Positions 15,585 to 23,017 of a DNA stretch of 27,656 bases are shown here, one piece after another. The translations under genes and the position numbers were made by a program. The stretch's first letter is position 1, and each line of letters starts with the position of its first letter. Origin of the DNA: Candidatus Kuenenia stuttgartensis (GTDB lineage: Bacteria > Planctomycetota > Planctomycetia > Isosphaerales > Isosphaeraceae); the NCBI GenBank assembly GCA_945874095.1, contig CAMCFM010000007.1:1-27656 (forward strand). Reading direction: 5' to 3'. The notes below the pieces were generated by a model. It saw only the letters and a program-made list of their open reading frames with translations. It was not told where the DNA came from and did no database searches.

Positions 15585-16883
15585 GTGAGCCAGCGTCCTA
15601 ACTTCGTAAATGGGCTGAAATGCCGTCTTTGCGGCAAAATGCATGGTCAGCAAGCGCTGAACTTTTGCCCGGACGACTTCGGGCCACTTGAAGTGGATTA
15701 CAACTACGAGGCCATGAAGGGCCAAGTCACTCGTGAGTCGATTCTGGCAGGGCCAGCCACGATGTGGCGATACGCCCCTTTGCTGCCACTCGCCGGCGAA
15801 CCCACCGTTGGCCTACAAGTCGGATATACACCACTTGTCAAGGCTGACAGACTGGCCAAAGTCCTTGGTGTGAAAGAACTTTACATCAAAAACGATGCTG
15901 TCAATCACCCAACGCTTTCATTCAAGGATCGGGTGGTGGCGGTAGCTTTGTCTAAAGCCGTCGAACTCGGTTTCAAAACTGTTGGCTGTGCATCGACCGG
16001 AAATCTGGCTGGAAGTGTGGCTGCAAATGCCGCTGCAGCCGGGCTTGAGGCCTATATCCTGATCCCTGACAATCTCGAACAGGGCAAGGTTCTAGGCGCC
16101 ACAGTTTATGGTGCAAATGTTGTGGCTGTCACAGGTAACTACGATCAGGTCAATCGCTTGTGCTCTGAAATCGCCTTCAAATTCGGTTGGGGATTTGTGA
16201 ACGTCAACCTTCGTCCCTTCTATGCAGAAGGTTCGAAGAGCATGGGCTTTGAGATTGCCGAGCAACTTGGCTGGCGCACCCCCGGAGCCGTAGTGGCCCC
16301 GATGGCTGGTGGAAGCCTGATTGGGAAGATCCATAAGTCGTTCAAAGAGTTCGAAATGCTCGGACTGCTCGACGGACCTGTCAAAACCCGTATGTTTGGG
16401 GCACAGGCTACAGGTTGTAACCCGATCTCAAACACGGTGAAGACAAACTCCAATAAGGTCAAACCTGTTCGGAATCCAGATACGATTGCCAAGAGTCTGG
16501 CGATTGGGGACCCGGCCGACGGCTATTTTGCGAGCCAATTGATCCGCAGCACGGGCGGCTGGTCGGAAGATGTGAACGATGATGAGATTGTCGACGGCAT
16601 GCGGCTTCTGGCCGAAACCGAAGGCATCTGGGCCGAAACAGCAGGTGGGGTCACTCTGGCGGTAGCTCGCAAGTTGATTGAGCAAGGTCACTTGCATCGA
16701 GATGAGTCGATCGTTCTGGCGATCACTGGCAACGGCCTCAAGACGCAAGAGGCTTTGATTGACAGGATTGCCAAGCCGCAGGTGATTCGCCCGACTCTCG
16801 ATGACTTCAAGTCATTGCTCGCTGCCATGAATAATCAGCATTCGCAAGAAGCTGAGCAAGTGATGGCTGGCGCCGGCGTCTGA
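15585..16883 (+). CDS. threonine-synthase-family PLP enzyme; possible thiocarboxylate-dependent homocysteine synthase
   Basis: A 432-residue fold-type II PLP enzyme. The GTG start is chosen because GGGAGA lies eight bases upstream; an in-frame GTG at 15570 has no such site. The N-terminus has the cysteine motif of many ThrC proteins (C13, C16, C28), but the usual fourth Cys is Asp (CPDDFGPLEV). The PLP lysine is K115 in LSFKDR, and the phosphate loop STGNLAGS is near 143. Threonine synthase converts O-phosphohomoserine to threonine, and by homology this is ThrC. However, it sits behind a SAM-I riboswitch and in front of a sulfur carrier, an E1 and a desulfurase. A role in replacing the phosphate of O-phosphohomoserine with carrier-bound sulfur to make homocysteine is therefore a reasonable inference. 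Plain threonine synthase remains the conservative call. Confidence 0.88.
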   Translation: MSQRPNFVNGLKCRLCGKMHGQQALNFCPDDFGPLEVDYNYEAMKGQVTRESILAGPATMWRYAPLLPLAGEPTVGLQVGYTPLVKADRLAKVLGVKELYIKNDAVNHPTLSFKDRVVAVALSKAVELGFKTVGCASTGNLAGSVAANAAAAGLEAYILIPDNLEQGKVLGATVYGANVVAVTGNYDQVNRLCSEIAFKFGWGFVNVNLRPFYAEGSKSMGFEIAEQLGWRTPGAVVAPMAGGSLIGKIHKSFKEFEMLGLLDGPVKTRMFGAQATGCNPISNTVKTNSNKVKPVRNPDTIAKSLAIGDPADGYFASQLIRSTGGWSEDVNDDEIVDGMRLLAETEGIWAETAGGVTLAVARKLIEQGHLHRDESIVLAITGNGLKTQEALIDRIAKPQVIRPTLDDFKSLLAAMNNQHSQEAEQVMAGAGV

Positions 16884-16909
16884 TTCGTCACTCCCTTTTT
16901 CCAAAAATC

Positions 16910-16959
16910 ATTCATTCGAAACTGGACACGAAATCCATGGTGTCCCGTATCCGATGAAT
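16910..16959 (+). other. two-tier intercistronic stem-loop
   Basis: In the 114-base gap between the PLP enzyme and the carrier gene, ATTCATTCG (16910-16918) pairs with CGATGAAT (16952-16959) over 8 bp with one bulged T. Inside it, GGACAC (16924-16929) pairs with GTGTCC (16940-16945). No T run follows, so it looks like a processing or stability element rather than a terminator. Confidence 0.45.
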
Positions 16960-16997
16960 CCGGCTTCCAAGACTCCAACCAGAAAGAGAACTGATCC

Positions 16998-17273
16998 ATG
17001 CCTCTCGTACGCATCCCAACCCCGCTTCGCCCTTACGCTGGTGGTAACGACTCCGCTCAGGCTGCCGGTAGCACCGTTGGCGAAGTCCTCAACAGCCTCA
17101 CAACAGATCATTCCGACTTACGTTCGCGTCTGTTCGATGGCGAAGAGTTGCGCCGATTCGTGAACGTATATGTCAACAACGAAGACATCCGATTCCTCGA
17201 CGATCTAGACACACCCGTTCAGCCCACCGACGAAGTCAGCATCATCCCGGCCGTTGCCGGCGGTTCTGTCTGA
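16998..17273 (+). CDS. CysO-like sulfur-carrier protein (MoaD/ThiS family) with GGSV tail
   Basis: A 91-residue ubiquitin-fold carrier. The sequence VRIPTPLRPYAGG (4-16), RRFVNVYVNNEDIRF (52-66) and VSIIPAVAGG (80-89) closely follows M. tuberculosis CysO as I recall it, more than ThiS or MoaD. Such proteins are adenylated at a C-terminal glycine and converted to a thiocarboxylate that donates sulfur. Unlike mature CysO, the reading frame continues with Ser-Val after Gly88-Gly89 before the TGA. The glycine end would thus be exposed only after trimming, as for HcyS-Ala in Wolinella. An AAAGAGAA stretch precedes the ATG. It lies between the PLP enzyme and the E1, which fits a dedicated sulfur relay. 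Confidence 0.92.
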   Translation: MPLVRIPTPLRPYAGGNDSAQAAGSTVGEVLNSLTTDHSDLRSRLFDGEELRRFVNVYVNNEDIRFLDDLDTPVQPTDEVSIIPAVAGGSV

Positions 17274-17336
17274 GTCGATGGACTTGCTTTCAGAGATGCC
17301 GCAACCTTCTTGGTACAAACGCTTTTGGGGCTACAA

Positions 17337-18371
17337 GTGATCGAAAGTCTCGAACGATACAGCCGGCAAATGCGATTCGGCCCGCTTGGTGAAGAAGGTC
17401 AGAATCGGATCAGCACATCTCGTGTCACAATCTGTGGATGTGGCGCGTTGGGCACCGTTCTGGCCAATCATCTGGCACGTGCTGGAGTCGGATTTATTCG
17501 CGTAGTGGATCGCGACTTTATCGAGCTTCACAACCTTCAGCGACAGATTCTGTTTGACGAAGATGACGTGGCATCCAACCTGCCCAAAGCGGAAGCGGCG
17601 GCCCGCAAGATGAGGAAGATCAATAGCCAGATCACGGTGGAAGCCGTAGTGACGGACATTGACCACACCAACATTCTAAGTCTTGTTTCAGACGTGGATC
17701 TCATTCTGGATGGCACAGACAACTTTGAAACGCGTTATCTGATCAATGATGCCGCTGTGAAGCTGGGCAAGCCGTGGATCTTTGGTGGAGTGATCGGTTC
17801 CGAGGGTCAGAGCATGACCATCATACCCGGCAAGACGCCTTGCCTGAGGTGCGTGGTGGAAACCTCTCCTCCTCCAGGGATGACCCCCACCTGCGAAACG
17901 GCTGGAGTGCTGGGGCCAGCTGTCTCGACCATTGCATCGTTTGAAGCGATTGAGGCTCTGAAGATCCTCTCAGGCAAGACAGATTCTCTGAATCGCGACT
18001 TGATCATGGTGGATCTCTGGAACTGGTCGTTCCGCCAGTTGAAAGTGGCGGCTCTGTTGGGTAAGGTCGATTGCCCCGCCTGCAAGCACGGGAGATTCGA
18101 GTGGCTTGATGGAACCATGGGTTCCCAAACCACAACACTTTGCGGTCGAAATGCTGTGCAGATTTCAACACGCCGGGACGAGGTTCTGAACTTCGGCGAA
18201 CTGGCTGCCCGATTGGGCGAGATCGGCAATGTGCGGCACAATGCGTTCATGCTTCGGTTTGAGACAGAAGGCCATGAATTCACAGTGTTTCCGGACGGAC
18301 GGGCCATCATCAAGGGCACCAACGACATCGCCAAGGCCAAGTCGCTTTACGCACAATATTTGGGAAGTTGA
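17337..18371 (+). CDS. ThiF/MoeB/HesA-type E1-like carrier-activating enzyme with C-terminal extension
   Basis: About 344 residues from a GTG with GGGG six bases upstream; an in-frame TTG at 17310 is an alternative. The adenylation domain shows RYSRQMRFGPLGEEGQ (7-22), nucleotide loop GCGALG (34-39), VVDRDFIELHNLQRQ (57-71) and DGTDNFETR (125-133). Two zinc-binding pairs are C169/C172 and C246/C249, and C186 lies in the PTCETAG motif that holds the conserved cysteine of this family. It should activate the CysO-like carrier with ATP. After the zinc site a 78-residue tail (267-344) begins LCGRNAVQI and ends FTVFPDGRAIIKGTNDIAKAKSLY-like, a module also known in some ThiF/MoeB proteins of Firmicutes. 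The stop is 9 bases before the desulfurase ATG. Confidence 0.93.
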   Translation: MIESLERYSRQMRFGPLGEEGQNRISTSRVTICGCGALGTVLANHLARAGVGFIRVVDRDFIELHNLQRQILFDEDDVASNLPKAEAAARKMRKINSQITVEAVVTDIDHTNILSLVSDVDLILDGTDNFETRYLINDAAVKLGKPWIFGGVIGSEGQSMTIIPGKTPCLRCVVETSPPPGMTPTCETAGVLGPAVSTIASFEAIEALKILSGKTDSLNRDLIMVDLWNWSFRQLKVAALLGKVDCPACKHGRFEWLDGTMGSQTTTLCGRNAVQISTRRDEVLNFGELAARLGEIGNVRHNAFMLRFETEGHEFTVFPDGRAIIKGTNDIAKAKSLYAQYLGS

Positions 18372-18380
18372 TGATTCGCG

Positions 18381-19532
18381 ATGATTTATCTGGACAACGC
18401 CGCCACAAGTTTCCCCAAGCCTGAGTCAGTCTATCTGGCCATGGATCATTTTGCCCGCACCTCTCTGGCCAATCCTGGCCGGTCCGGGCACCGCATGGCA
18501 CTGGCCTCGGAACGCGTTCTGGACGACACACGGCACCTCCTGAACACTCTCTTCAAAGGCGAATCGACCGACCGCTGGATCTTCACCCTGAATTGCACCG
18601 ATGCCCTGAACATCGCAATTAAAGGGCTGGTTAACGATGGCGATCATGTCATTACCAGCGACCTTGAGCACAATTCCGTCAGTCGCCCTTTGCAAGCTCT
18701 TGCTAAAGCCGGACGAATCCGATTGACACGCGTGGCATCGCACGAGGGATACCTCAATGCCGATGAAGTCATCGCAGCCATCACTCCTGAAACCAGACTT
18801 GTGGCCCTGACTCATGCCGCAAATGTTCTCGGCACCATTCAGCCCATAGAGCCCATCGCTCAGGCAGTTCGCGCGGCAGGCGGATTCATGTTGCTCGATG
18901 CTGCTCAGACAGCGGGGATTGTGGATATCAATCTCTCTAAAATGCCGATTGACATGCTCGCATTCCCTGGCCACAAAGCTCTTTACGGCCCAACTGGCAC
19001 CGGCGCCCTGTATGTCGGTCCCCGCGTGAATCTTCGCCCTTGGCGAGAAGGTGGAACAGGCGGCGATTCATCCACCGTAACCCATCCTGAGATCATGCCT
19101 TACAAACTTGAAGGCGGCACACCGAACGTGCTTGGTCTGGCTGGTTTGAAGGCGGGCCTGGAATGGGTGATTGAACGAGGTGTGGAAGTAAGCCGATTAC
19201 ACGAAGTGGCACTGCTTCAAAAAGTGGTCGACTGGGTTGCTGAACACTCGGACCATTGGGCAATCGGGGGTGCGTGGGATCCTACCCGCCATGTCGGAGC
19301 ACTTTCGCTAAAGCCGCCTGAAGGCATTGCTCCCTCAGAACTTGGGGCCATTCTGGACACCTCATTTGCCGTCGCCATTCGCCCTGGCCTGCACTGTGCC
19401 CCTTATATCCACAAGCGGCTTGGAACTTTCCCTGACGGGATGTTGCGCATCAGCCCCGGGCCGTTCAATACACCGGAACATATTGACACCTTTTTGAACG
19501 CACTTGCAGAAATCACGGATGGTCTGATTTAA
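18381..19532 (+). CDS. cysteine desulfurase (class V aminotransferase family)
   Basis: This is a 383-residue PLP enzyme of the NifS/SufS superfamily, which removes sulfur from cysteine as an enzyme persulfide. It starts YLDNAATSFPKP (3-14). The PLP-binding lysine is K199 in FPGHKALYGPTGTGALYV, and the catalytic Cys is C339 in RPGLHCAPYIHKRLGT, followed by LRISPGPFNT (355-364). The short GLHCAP version and the RISPGPFNTPEHID end match the EF2568-type subfamily rather than SufS or IscS proper. Its position nine bases behind the E1 gene suggests that it supplies persulfide sulfur to the carrier, so the sulfur would come from cysteine, not free sulfide. No iron-sulfur assembly genes are nearby. 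Confidence 0.94.
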   Translation: MIYLDNAATSFPKPESVYLAMDHFARTSLANPGRSGHRMALASERVLDDTRHLLNTLFKGESTDRWIFTLNCTDALNIAIKGLVNDGDHVITSDLEHNSVSRPLQALAKAGRIRLTRVASHEGYLNADEVIAAITPETRLVALTHAANVLGTIQPIEPIAQAVRAAGGFMLLDAAQTAGIVDINLSKMPIDMLAFPGHKALYGPTGTGALYVGPRVNLRPWREGGTGGDSSTVTHPEIMPYKLEGGTPNVLGLAGLKAGLEWVIERGVEVSRLHEVALLQKVVDWVAEHSDHWAIGGAWDPTRHVGALSLKPPEGIAPSELGAILDTSFAVAIRPGLHCAPYIHKRLGTFPDGMLRISPGPFNTPEHIDTFLNALAEITDGLI

Positions 19533-19584
19533 GACAGACAACTCTGAAACCAATCCCACAACCGGACCAGACACAGGGCATTCC

Positions 19585-21198
19585 ATGCAATCCAGATTAA
19601 ATCCAACCCTCTGTCTGGCAAGAGTATTTGTGATTATCGCCATTGCATTAGGCGGGCTTGCAGGCCTGCCGGTTCAAGGCGCGGATCCGTTTCAGCAAGG
19701 CATTCAAAAGCTGACCCAAACCTCAGGGTTCGAGAATGGCCAATGGGGCATTCTGGTGGTGGACGCCGTAACGAAGCAGGTTTTGTTTGAGCAGAATTCC
19801 AATCAGATGTTTGCACCTGCCTCAGTCACGAAGCTTTATTCGACGGCGGCTGCACTCGAAAAACTTGGCCCTGATTTTCGGTTTAAAACGCCCGTGAAGC
19901 GACGTGGCGAAGTCGATAGCTCTGGAGTCCTCAAAGGCGATCTTTTACTGGTGGCCAGCGGCGACATGTCCATGGGTGGCAGGACTGCAACCAATGGGAC
20001 CATGCTTTTTGAAGACAACGACCACACGTACGGTGGTGATTCGGCAGCCCTGGTCAAAGCCGATGCGCTTCACGGCCTACAGGAGCTTGCCAAGCGGGTC
20101 GCCAGTTCAGGTATAAAGCAAGTCACCGGCGATGTTTTGGTGGACGATCGGCTGTTCCAGATTTCGCCCTCCAGCGGCAGTGGACCCCGTAATGTTTTTC
20201 CCATGACGATCAACGACAATCTAGTCGATGTGGTGATCCATGCAGGAGAAAAGCCTGGCGATCAGGCCACATTTAAACTCGTTCCTGAAACGGCTGGAAT
20301 CGCTGTGGATCTCCAGGTGGAGACAGCGGATAAAGACAAACCTGTCAGTGTTTACATCAACACGACCGGTCCTCGTTCCGTGGTGGTCCGTGGGACCATT
20401 CCGATAGGCAAAAAGAACCTGATCAGAAATTTCGAGGTCGCCGATCCAACCTCATGGGCCCGCAGTCTACTGATCGAAAGGCTTCGAGCATCAGGAGTTA
20501 AAATCGCTGCCTCATCACTGGCCATGCAGGATCCGTCAAGCCTACCATCCAAGTCGAAAGTTGATTCTATGCCTGCAGTTGCAGAGTACGTGTCACCACC
20601 TTTGAGTGAATACGTCAAAATCATCCTCAAAGTCAGCCACAACCTGCACGCCAGCACCTTACCATCGTTACTCGCTTTAACGGATGGAAAAACCACGGCC
20701 ATTGATGGTCTGAGAATTCAGGGTAAAATCTTAAGCGGCCTTGGAGTGCAGCCTGAGGCGATCAGCTTCGGAGGTGGGGCAGGGGGTGCTAGAGCTGACT
20801 TGGCCTCGCCCAGGGCCACTGTAGACCTCTTGATAGCGATGCAGTCACGTCCTGGCTATAACGCGTTTTATGAAGCCATGCCGATTTTAGGCCGAGATGG
20901 GACGCTTGCAAAAGCTGTCGAGCCGACCAGCCCGGCCAGAGGCCATGTCCGAGCCAAAACCGGCACCTATTACCTCGAAAACGAGCTGACCGGAAAAACC
21001 ATCCTGACGAGCAAAGCACTCGCCGGTTACATGGAAACAGCTCAGGACCGCAAGCTGGTTTATTGCATTTTTGTCAACAATGTCCCGATCCGAACCGCAT
21101 CTGGAGACGATAAGCCGGCTGTCAATGCCACCGCGGCCGGCAAACTCCTGGGCAAGATCAGCGAATGGATCTATCTGAACTGCCCGCAAAACCCCTAA
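19585..21198 (+). CDS. dacB: D-alanyl-D-alanine carboxypeptidase/endopeptidase (PBP4 type)
   Basis: A 537-residue peptidase S13 family protein acting on peptidoglycan in the periplasm. It begins with a signal peptide (hydrophobic 12-31, AxA-like end VQGA). The three active-site motifs are all present: SVTK (80-83) with the nucleophile serine, SHN (351-353) and KTG (458-460). The insert between the first and second motifs is typical of PBP4/DacB. The gene starts 52 bases after the desulfurase and could be on the same transcript, though a functional link is not evident. An intact enzyme argues that this organism has a peptidoglycan wall, in line with current views of Planctomycetes. Confidence 0.95.
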   Translation: MQSRLNPTLCLARVFVIIAIALGGLAGLPVQGADPFQQGIQKLTQTSGFENGQWGILVVDAVTKQVLFEQNSNQMFAPASVTKLYSTAAALEKLGPDFRFKTPVKRRGEVDSSGVLKGDLLLVASGDMSMGGRTATNGTMLFEDNDHTYGGDSAALVKADALHGLQELAKRVASSGIKQVTGDVLVDDRLFQISPSSGSGPRNVFPMTINDNLVDVVIHAGEKPGDQATFKLVPETAGIAVDLQVETADKDKPVSVYINTTGPRSVVVRGTIPIGKKNLIRNFEVADPTSWARSLLIERLRASGVKIAASSLAMQDPSSLPSKSKVDSMPAVAEYVSPPLSEYVKIILKVSHNLHASTLPSLLALTDGKTTAIDGLRIQGKILSGLGVQPEAISFGGGAGGARADLASPRATVDLLIAMQSRPGYNAFYEAMPILGRDGTLAKAVEPTSPARGHVRAKTGTYYLENELTGKTILTSKALAGYMETAQDRKLVYCIFVNNVPIRTASGDDKPAVNATAAGKLLGKISEWIYLNCPQNP

Positions 21199-21226
21199 AG
21201 GTCTTTTGTTAGATAGTGTTAGACCT
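21199..21226. terminator. weak hairpin between converging genes
   Basis: AGGTCT (21199-21204) and AGACCT (21221-21226) form a 6-bp stem with a 16 nt loop right after the dacB stop. It is the only inverted repeat in the 37-base gap to the converging methyltransferase gene. There is no good T run, so termination is only a guess. Confidence 0.3.
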
Positions 21227-21235
21227 GATATCAAA

Positions 21236-22072
21236 TTAAGCCTTGATTCCAATTCGATGTACGCCTTGCCCTTGGCCTTGATGAAAGTGAGACTGACTCA
21301 AAGTTGGGTCGGAAACCCTTGTAAAGCCAGCCTCAGCGAACCATGATTCGACTTCCTCAGGCGTATGGTGACTGACGAATCTGGGGGCGTACCAATCAAG
21401 CGTGTCGCAGGCCCTCACTTCCGGATCAGGGTGCATGGAAACCCCAATGGTCAGGGCATGAATGGCCACTCCAAATTTTTGAACCAAAGCTGATCTGCTC
21501 CCCATCAACCATCGTTTTATCCCGCCAATGGGAACTGACCAACGGCTCAATCGTTCCAGCCACGTCACAGGCAGGCGTCTGGCAACGGAACGATGAGCTG
21601 CCATAATCCTTTCCACAACAGGGCTTTGCTTCTGATAAACCCAAATCGCCATGCGTCCATCAGGCTTAACGCACCGAGCCAGATTCATGAAAGCTCGTTT
21701 GGGGTCGGGCGTGTGGTCCAAAACTCCGATCGAATAAACCAGGTCAAACTGACCTTCTAGGATTGGTGGTCGCATCAGATCGCCTCGAATAATCTGCACA
21801 TGGCTGGCATATTCTTCTGTCATATCCTGCGCTGCTACAGCAGCTTCCGACAAATCCATTCCCAGCACTGATGCCCCCCAGCTGGCAGCCACGCGCGCAT
21901 ACCTGCCCATTCCGCAGCCGCCGTCGAGCACGGTTTTACCGAAAAACTCGCTGGGTGCGAGCCCTGTTTTGAGCTTCAGAGTCGCTTCGTCTTCTTCCGA
22001 ACGAACAATTCGGTAACGATTCCACTGAAGCCCGTAGAGCCGCTTGGTTCGATCCTGAGCTTGGTTTGCCAT
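21236..22072 (-). CDS. class I SAM-dependent methyltransferase
   Basis: A 278-residue protein with the SAM-binding motif I VLDGGCGMGRYARVA (48-62), an acidic motif II region MDLSEAA, DLVYSIGVLDHTPDPKRAF as motif IV/V with the HTPDP signature of methyltransferase-11/23-like enzymes, and VKPDGRMAIWVY after it. The C-terminal part contains DTLDWYAPRFVSHHTPEEV and a Trp/Tyr-rich segment seen in methyltransferases acting on lipids, quinones or sugars. Substrate unknown. The ATG directly abuts the tsaB stop (TAA-ATG, no gap), so the two are translated from one message, though this pairing is not a known functional one. Confidence 0.88.
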   Translation of the reverse strand: MANQAQDRTKRLYGLQWNRYRIVRSEEDEATLKLKTGLAPSEFFGKTVLDGGCGMGRYARVAASWGASVLGMDLSEAAVAAQDMTEEYASHVQIIRGDLMRPPILEGQFDLVYSIGVLDHTPDPKRAFMNLARCVKPDGRMAIWVYQKQSPVVERIMAAHRSVARRLPVTWLERLSRWSVPIGGIKRWLMGSRSALVQKFGVAIHALTIGVSMHPDPEVRACDTLDWYAPRFVSHHTPEEVESWFAEAGFTRVSDPTLSQSHFHQGQGQGVHRIGIKA

Positions 22073-22825
22073 TTAGCTGGACACCGGTAGGTGGTTTGAT
22101 TTAGAAGCCGCCAAGAGCCGCTTTTCTTCGGCTGCACTGGGTCGAATGTAAAGCGGTTCGAGCAAGAGGTGATCAACTGGTGGAGTTTCAGCTGCATAAT
22201 CTGCGAGCCAGGCGAACATCGATTCAGGCGTCGGGCCCCAAAGTTCGGGTTCGGCCAGATTTGCGTTCGGTGGCCCAAGCTTTGGAATCAGTGCAAGGCC
22301 TGGTCCAGTCAGCACGATCTCCTGACCTGACCAGCGGTTAAGACTCTCCCATGTGACGATTTCAGGTTCATTTTTCTTGGTCCAGAGCTTTGTCGAACGA
22401 TCTCGTTCATAGATTGTCTCATAAACCGTTCCTCGCTGGGCATCAGCGATACATCCAGCCCGATCGAATTCAGGACCGAGATTCAGCACCGAGAGCAACA
22501 TGCTGTCCACCGGAACCATTAGGACAGCCAGCACATCGGCCAAAGTCTTGGCAATGGCCAGCCCCACCCTGAGGCCAGTGTAAGAGCCAGGACCGATCCC
22601 GACGGCGATCGACTTAAGCTCTTTGAATTCGAGCCCTGAGGCCTCCATCAAGATCTTGATCGAGGGCACAAGTTCGCACCCGTGGGTGATGGAGGCGTCG
22701 AGATGGGCGGTAATTTTCTGACCCGTTGCCATGTTTCCAACGACCAGGACACCGTTCCTGGTGGAAGTATCGATAGCCAGACAGGGCCAGAAATGAGTCA
22801 TATCGGACAAGGTGACAGGCTCCAT
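22073..22825 (-). CDS. tsaB: tRNA threonylcarbamoyladenosine biosynthesis protein TsaB
   Basis: TsaB is the inactive-kinase-fold partner of TsaD in making the t6A37 modification on ANN-reading tRNAs. The 250-residue length is usual. Visible motifs are LAIDTSTRNGVLVV (16-29), and VGIGPGSYTGLRVGLAIAK, the dimer-interface segment shared with TsaD-type proteins. The start could be the ATG at 22825 or one eight codons later; neither has a Shine-Dalgarno. It is followed without a gap by the methyltransferase gene. The partners tsaC, tsaD and tsaE are not in the window. Confidence 0.92.
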   Translation of the reverse strand: MEPVTLSDMTHFWPCLAIDTSTRNGVLVVGNMATGQKITAHLDASITHGCELVPSIKILMEASGLEFKELKSIAVGIGPGSYTGLRVGLAIAKTLADVLAVLMVPVDSMLLSVLNLGPEFDRAGCIADAQRGTVYETIYERDRSTKLWTKKNEPEIVTWESLNRWSGQEIVLTGPGLALIPKLGPPNANLAEPELWGPTPESMFAWLADYAAETPPVDHLLLEPLYIRPSAAEEKRLLAASKSNHLPVSS

Positions 22826-22947
22826 TAGAGCATTGAAAAGCAGGAAAAGCGATCACTGGAGACTAAGTTGATTGAAGCGACTGGAGGGGGTTCGTCTACG
22901 ATTCTTTACTATCTTACATTGATTTTCTCGTGGTCGAAATCGAAGAA

Positions 22948-22956
22948 TGATATAGT
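22948..22956 (+). promoter_or_regulatory. candidate extended -10 promoter for the metallophosphoesterase gene
   Basis: TGATATAGT fits the extended -10 pattern TGnTATAAT with one mismatch, 61 bases before the TTG start at 23018. No clear -35 is present. Confidence 0.35.
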
Positions 22957-23017
22957 TGTTGGAAATCCATGTGATTCACGGTCGGACAGATTCGCCAGAA
23001 CAAGAGGAGCCTCAACC

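Noticed and set aside
22868..23017. N-terminal extension of 50 residues for the metallophosphoesterase
   Set aside because: Similarity to the family begins exactly at the TTG with a good Shine-Dalgarno at 23018, and the extension contains the candidate promoter.
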